A stretch of 8,473 bases of DNA from the NCBI GenBank assembly GCA_938046495.1, contig CALIXG010000041.1:1-8473 (forward strand). The letters run 5' to 3'. This DNA is from an uncultured Candidatus Saccharibacteria bacterium (GTDB lineage Bacteria; Patescibacteriota; Saccharimonadia; Saccharimonadales; Saccharimonadaceae). The notes under the pieces were generated by a model. It did not search any database. It was given only the letters and a program-made list of their open reading frames with translations, and was not told the origin of the DNA. A program made the translations under genes and the position numbers. Shown here piece after piece: positions 5,954 to 8,473 of this stretch (its first letter is position 1; every line of letters starts with the position of its first letter).

Positions 5954-6991
5954 TTATTGAATTAAACGGTGATTGCGAGTACGTTTAGCCGGGTTAGATT
6001 CAGGTGGTCTGGAGCTGGCGATAGAATCGGAATTTTCGTGAGGAACTCTGAGCTGTGAACGTTGACTGTCGCGGTAAAGTTCGGTTTCGCGTCGAGGAGT
6101 GGCCTCGCGACGAGGTTCCGTCTCGTGACGAAATTCGGCTTCGCGTCGAGGTTCAGTTTCGTGACGAGAAGTGGTTTCGCGGCGTGTGGTTTCGTGAGAT
6201 GGTGTGGCTTCGCGGTGAAGCTCAGCATCGGCGGTCTTATAAAGATAAGAGGTTGGGCGCAGGTGGCCTGGTTGTGGAAAATCGGAAATACCATCATTGT
6301 CCGTATCAAGGCGATAAATACCGTGCTCTTTTTGGTCGGAAATAATTTTACCATCACGCATGGTGATGACGCGTTTTTTCAAAAGGTTAACGATATTGGC
6401 ATCGTGGGTAGTGACTAAGATAGTGGTGCCGTAATTGTTAATTTTTTGCAATAAATCAATAATTTCCTTAGAGGTTAAGACATCGAGGTTACCAGTCGGC
6501 TCATCGGCAATGAGAATTTTTGGTTGGCGAGCGACAGAACGCGCAATCGAAACACGCTGTCTTTCCCCACCGGAGAGGTCGGCTGGAAAACGATTAGCTT
6601 TATCAGAGAGGCCGACAAGGTCAAGTACTTTTGGTACGGTATTTTCAATTTCGTGATTCGACATGCCGGCAATCTCAAGCGCGAAGGCGACGTTTTCAAA
6701 AACGGTACGCGACGGTAGTAGTTTGTAATCCTGGAAAACTACACCAATACGGCGACGATAATCTGGAATATGGCGACGTTTTACGTAGTCAAGATCGATG
6801 CCACCGATAATAATCTTTCCGGAATCTGGAGTAGCTTCCTTGGTAATCATCTTCAAGAGAGTAGACTTACCGGCACCGGATTTACCAACCAAAAAAACAA
6901 ATTCATTAGCACTAATATGCAAGGAAATATCATCGAGAACAGCGCGGGTACCCTTACCGTAGCGCTTGGTGACATGATCGAACAATATCAT
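5954..6991 (-). CDS. ftsE: cell division ATP-binding protein FtsE with a long charged C-terminal tail
   Basis: Residues 1-225 form a complete ABC ATPase: Walker A GKSGAGKST (36-44), Q-loop Gln87, signature LSGGERQ (139-145), Walker B ILIADE (159-164) followed by PTGNLD, and switch His196. This is the usual full length of FtsE (about 220-230 residues), which pairs with FtsX in the cytosol to drive hydrolase activation during division. The gene continues for about 120 more residues: a DTDNDGISD motif (229-237), a Pro-containing linker, then a tandem six-residue repeat of the form R/H-E-T/A-x-x-R (about 260-306), and a polar end. The tail looks disordered and strongly charged, with no known domain. 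The ATG has no Shine-Dalgarno site; a -10 lies six bases upstream, so the mRNA is probably leaderless. The stop codon overlaps the ribosome site of ftsX. Confidence 0.95.
   Translation of the reverse strand: MILFDHVTKRYGKGTRAVLDDISLHISANEFVFLVGKSGAGKSTLLKMITKEATPDSGKIIIGGIDLDYVKRRHIPDYRRRIGVVFQDYKLLPSRTVFENVAFALEIAGMSNHEIENTVPKVLDLVGLSDKANRFPADLSGGERQRVSIARSVARQPKILIADEPTGNLDVLTSKEIIDLLQKINNYGTTILVTTHDANIVNLLKKRVITMRDGKIISDQKEHGIYRLDTDNDGISDFPQPGHLRPTSYLYKTADAELHREATPSHETTRRETTSRHETEPRREAEFRHETEPRREATPRRETELYRDSQRSQLRVPHENSDSIASSRPPESNPAKRTRNHRLIQ
6074..6214 (-). repeat. tandem 18-base repeats coding the charged tail of FtsE
   Basis: Codons 260-306 of ftsE consist of degenerate 18-base units encoding R/H-E-T/A-x-x-R. 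A higher-order 36-base period is visible because RHETEPRREA occurs exactly twice, at residues 276-285 and 288-297. On the plus strand the repeat appears as recurring TTCGCGTCGAGG- and TTTCGTGACGAG-like blocks. Reading frame is preserved by gain or loss of any whole unit. Confidence 0.8.
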
Positions 6992-6997
6992 ACTCTT

Positions 6998-7006
6998 ATA
7001 TTACCA
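6998..7006 (-). promoter_or_regulatory. extended -10 promoter of ftsE (leaderless)
   Basis: The minus strand reads TGG-TAATAT-AAGAGT-ATG. The hexamer (7003-6998) matches TATAAT at four positions, has the TGn extension, and ends six bases before the ATG, the same spacing as at prfB and the S41 gene. No -35 match is seen, only T-rich sequence. ftsE might also receive read-through from prfB, because no hairpin terminator lies in the 58-base gap. Confidence 0.6.
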
Positions 7007-7049
7007 TAAACGGGAAGAATTAAAAATGAAAAAGGCGGAGAGAGGGCGT

Positions 7050-8138
7050 TTAGTAGTTACTACCGACTAGGGACTCGAGATAGGCGTCGATAAAATTTTC
7101 AATTTTGCCGTCAAGTACGGAATCCACATCAGTTTCTTCGTATTTGGTGCGGGTATCTTTGACGAGTTTATAGGGTTGCATGACGTAGTTACGAATTTGC
7201 TGACCCCAACTGGCGGATTCTCCGGCACGTAATTGATTAATAGATTCGGCTTGCTGATCTTGCTGCATTTTAAGTAGTTTACCGCGAAGAATCTCCATGG
7301 CTTTTTCGCGATTTTGGAGTTGGGAACGCTCGTTTTGAATAGCCACCACGGTATTAGTCGGTAAATGGGTAATACGAATGGCGGAGTTGGTGGTATTGAC
7401 AGACTGTCCACCATGGCCACCAGCGTGATAAGTGTCAATACGAAGATCCTTTTCGTCAATCTTAAGGTCATCTTCACTGTCAAGAATTGGTAAAACTTCG
7501 ACAAGTGAAAAAGAGGTTTGGCGAAGATTATCGGCGTTAAAAGGTGAAAGACGCACTAGGCGGTGTACGCCATGTTCGGATTTGAGATGGCCGTACATTT
7601 CGGGGCCATAAACTTCGTAAACTGCGGTCTTAATACCAGCTTCTTCCCCCGTACTACGTTCGATGAGCTCGACCTCGTAACCATGTTTTTCGAAAAATCT
7701 TAGATACATGCGCTCCAAAATTCCCGCCCAGTCCATGGCTTCGGTACCACCAGCGCCAGCGGTAATACGAATAATGGCGTCCTTCTGATCGAGTGGGTCG
7801 GTAAAACGGAGAGATTTTTTGAGTTCAGCGTAAGTTTTCTCGTGAGCGGTAAGTTGAGCCTCGATTTCTTCAGCAAGATCTTCGGCGGAAAGTTCGATTA
7901 ATTCATGCAGGTCGTTTGTTTGAGATTTGAGAATTTGCCAGGTACTAAGTTCGCTCTCGAGTTTTTTGAGTTCAGTATTGACGGATTTGGCACGAGCAAG
8001 ATCATTCCAGAGTTCGGGTTTGGCGGACTCTTCCTGGAGGTGGGCGAGCTTAGCCAATTTTTCATCAAGATTTAGCTTAGCCCAGGTATCATCAATTCCC
8101 TCTTGCAAGAGAGTGAGGCGTTTTTCGAGGTTATTCAT
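7050..8138 (-). CDS. prfB: peptide chain release factor 2 (RF2)
   Basis: With the start at ATG 8138 (MNNLEKRL) the protein has 362 residues, the normal RF2 length. An N-terminal helical domain (1-110) precedes the SPF anticodon-like tripeptide (198-200, in RLSPFN), which marks RF2 rather than RF1 and reads UAA/UGA. The catalytic GGQ loop is at 243-245 (AGGHGGQSVN), which triggers peptidyl-tRNA hydrolysis on the ribosome. The residue after GGQ is Ser where most relatives I know have His. There is no internal stop or +1 frameshift: codons 24-25 read CTT GAT where many bacteria have CTT TGA C. The frame stays open for 25 codons upstream, but that stretch runs through the promoter and tRNA leader and does not look like RF2. 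No ribosome site precedes the ATG; TATAAT ends six bases upstream. Confidence 0.95.
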   Translation of the reverse strand: MNNLEKRLTLLQEGIDDTWAKLNLDEKLAKLAHLQEESAKPELWNDLARAKSVNTELKKLESELSTWQILKSQTNDLHELIELSAEDLAEEIEAQLTAHEKTYAELKKSLRFTDPLDQKDAIIRITAGAGGTEAMDWAGILERMYLRFFEKHGYEVELIERSTGEEAGIKTAVYEVYGPEMYGHLKSEHGVHRLVRLSPFNADNLRQTSFSLVEVLPILDSEDDLKIDEKDLRIDTYHAGGHGGQSVNTTNSAIRITHLPTNTVVAIQNERSQLQNREKAMEILRGKLLKMQQDQQAESINQLRAGESASWGQQIRNYVMQPYKLVKDTRTKYEETDVDSVLDGKIENFIDAYLESLVGSNY

Positions 8139-8144
8139 ATGATT

Positions 8145-8150
8145 ATTATA
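8145..8150 (-). promoter_or_regulatory. -10 element of prfB (leaderless)
   Basis: The minus strand reads TATAAT-AATCAT-ATG: a perfect -10 hexamer ending six bases before the start codon. There is no TGn extension and no clear -35 at 16-18 bases. The site lies back to back with the plus-strand tRNA promoter, whose -35 begins only ten bases away. Confidence 0.6.
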
Positions 8151-8159
8151 ACTGATAAA

Positions 8160-8189
8160 GTGACAAGAGCCGAAGAAATGTGGTATAAT
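8160..8189 (+). promoter_or_regulatory. promoter of tRNA-Gln
   Basis: The -35 GTGACA (8160-8165) matches the consensus at five of six positions, the spacer is 18 bases, and the -10 TATAAT (8184-8189) is perfect with a TGG extension. Transcription should start near 8196, four bases before the mature tRNA. Confidence 0.75.
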
Positions 8190-8199
8190 AGAAATACAT

Positions 8200-8274
8200 T
8201 GGAGATTCGCCAAGTGGTAAGGCAGTGGGTTCTGGTCCCACCATTCGGGGGTTCGAATCCCTCATCTCCAGCCA
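8200..8274 (+). tRNA. tRNA-Gln, anticodon CUG
   Basis: A complete cloverleaf can be drawn. Acceptor arms TGGAGAT (8200-8206) and ATCTCCA (8264-8270) pair fully; the D arm has GCC/GGC stems with GG in the loop; the anticodon stem is GTGGG/CCCAC around loop TTCTGGT with anticodon CTG at 8232-8234; the T arm is GGGGG/CCCTC around TTCGAAT. The discriminator is G and CCA is encoded (8272-8274). CUG decodes CAG as glutamine. It is the only gene on the plus strand and has its own promoter and terminator. Confidence 0.96.
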
Positions 8275-8332
8275 AGTTATATTTTTAGAATAAGTGTGAT
8301 ATTTTTAAATATATACTTACAAGTTAAACGCA

Positions 8333-8357
8333 CCGCTAGCCTTGAGCGGATTTTTTT
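8333..8357 (+). terminator. terminator of the tRNA-Gln transcript
   Basis: CCGCT (8333-8337), loop AGCCTTG, AGCGG (8345-8349), then A and seven T (8351-8357), with five more T after one A. It lies about 60 bases past the tRNA and overlaps the last codons and stop of the minus-strand gene on the right. Confidence 0.85.
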
Positions 8358-8473
8358 ATTTTTGCTTCAATTTTCTTAAAATGCCTGATTAATTGTTGCA
8401 TTTCTTGCTCTAACTTTGCAATTATAGCTTTGTCCTGAATTATCGTCTCATAGTAACGCTCCAGACCCCACTT
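8336..8473 (-). CDS. C-terminal end of an unrecognised coiled-coil protein (5' part beyond the window)
   Basis: On the minus strand one frame is open from the window edge to a TAG at 8338-8336, giving 45 residues that begin KWGLERYYETII and end KIKKSAQG. It is rich in Lys, Glu, Gln, Ile and Leu with heptad-like spacing, so it is probably a helical or coiled-coil tail. The amino-acid make-up and the frame staying open to the edge favour a real gene on the same strand as its neighbours, but the piece is too short to name a family. Its stop codon sits inside the stem of the tRNA terminator. Confidence 0.5.
   Translation of the reverse strand, partial: KWGLERYYETIIQDKAIIAKLEQEMQQLIRHFKKIEAKIKKSAQG

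Noticed and set aside
6074..6214. 18-base repeats considered as a CRISPR array or regulatory repeat
   Set aside because: The units are in frame, degenerate, have no unique spacers and encode a continuous charged peptide within ftsE.
6055..6418. Plus-strand open frames opposite the ftsE tail
   Set aside because: They mirror the Arg/Glu repeat on the other strand, have no ribosome site or promoter, and lie wholly inside a confident ftsE gene.
7010..7048. T-rich stretch after prfB as a terminator
   Set aside because: The minus strand has T runs after CCGCC, but no inverted repeat precedes them, so no stem can form.
8139..8213. Upstream in-frame extension of prfB by 25 codons
   Set aside because: It runs through the prfB -10, the tRNA promoter and the first bases of the tRNA, has no ribosome site, and the added residues do not resemble RF2. 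The 362-residue form matches normal RF2 length.
8103..8288. Plus-strand open frame covering the tRNA
   Set aside because: It reads through the whole tRNA-Gln and its promoter; the tRNA cloverleaf explains the sequence.

Overview
The window reads as chromosomal DNA from a small-genome bacterium, most likely Candidatus Saccharibacteria (TM7) or another Patescibacteria lineage. This is an inference from the compact prfB-ftsE-ftsX-CHAP hydrolase-S41 protease order, the long charged tail on FtsE, A+T-rich spacers and very short 5' leaders; no rRNA or other phylogenetic marker is present to settle it. The standard genetic code fits: no in-frame TGA needs to be read through, release factor 2 is encoded, and all eight visible stop codons are TAA or TAG.

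Layout: every protein gene lies on the minus strand, so transcription runs right to left. From the right are: the 3' end of an unrecognised coiled-coil protein (8336-8473); a plus-strand tRNA-Gln(CUG) with its own promoter and terminator (8184-8357); prfB (7050-8138); ftsE (5954-6991) and ftsX (4932-5945), coupled and followed by a terminator; a secreted coiled-coil CHAP peptidoglycan hydrolase (3486-4721) with its own promoter and terminator; a membrane-anchored S41 C-terminal processing protease (2202-3395); a two-gene operon of a glutaredoxin-like protein (1908-2135) and an alpha/beta hydrolase (1155-1904), followed by a terminator; and a secreted cutinase-family serine esterase (931 to beyond the left edge).

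How the genes fit together: ftsE, ftsX, the CHAP protein and the S41 protease form a recognisable cell-division module. In characterised bacteria the FtsEX ATPase/membrane complex activates a coiled-coil periplasmic or extracellular murein hydrolase (PcsB, RipC or EnvC type), and Ctp proteases often sit next to ftsEX. Here the hydrolase carries a CHAP domain as in PcsB. The left third holds two unrelated serine hydrolases. The exported cutinase-like one is the more unusual and could act on lipid of a host or neighbouring cell.

The most notable signals are: (i) three genes (prfB, ftsE, S41 protease) whose -10 hexamer ends exactly six bases before the ATG, which predicts leaderless mRNAs, while the other genes mostly have Shine-Dalgarno sites; (ii) an FtsE with a roughly 120-residue tail containing a calcium-loop-like DxDxDGxxD motif and a tandem six-residue Arg/Glu/His repeat; (iii) a cutinase in a likely episymbiont; and (iv) an RF2 gene without the usual programmed frameshift. 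No CRISPR array, insertion sequence, prophage or rRNA is visible.
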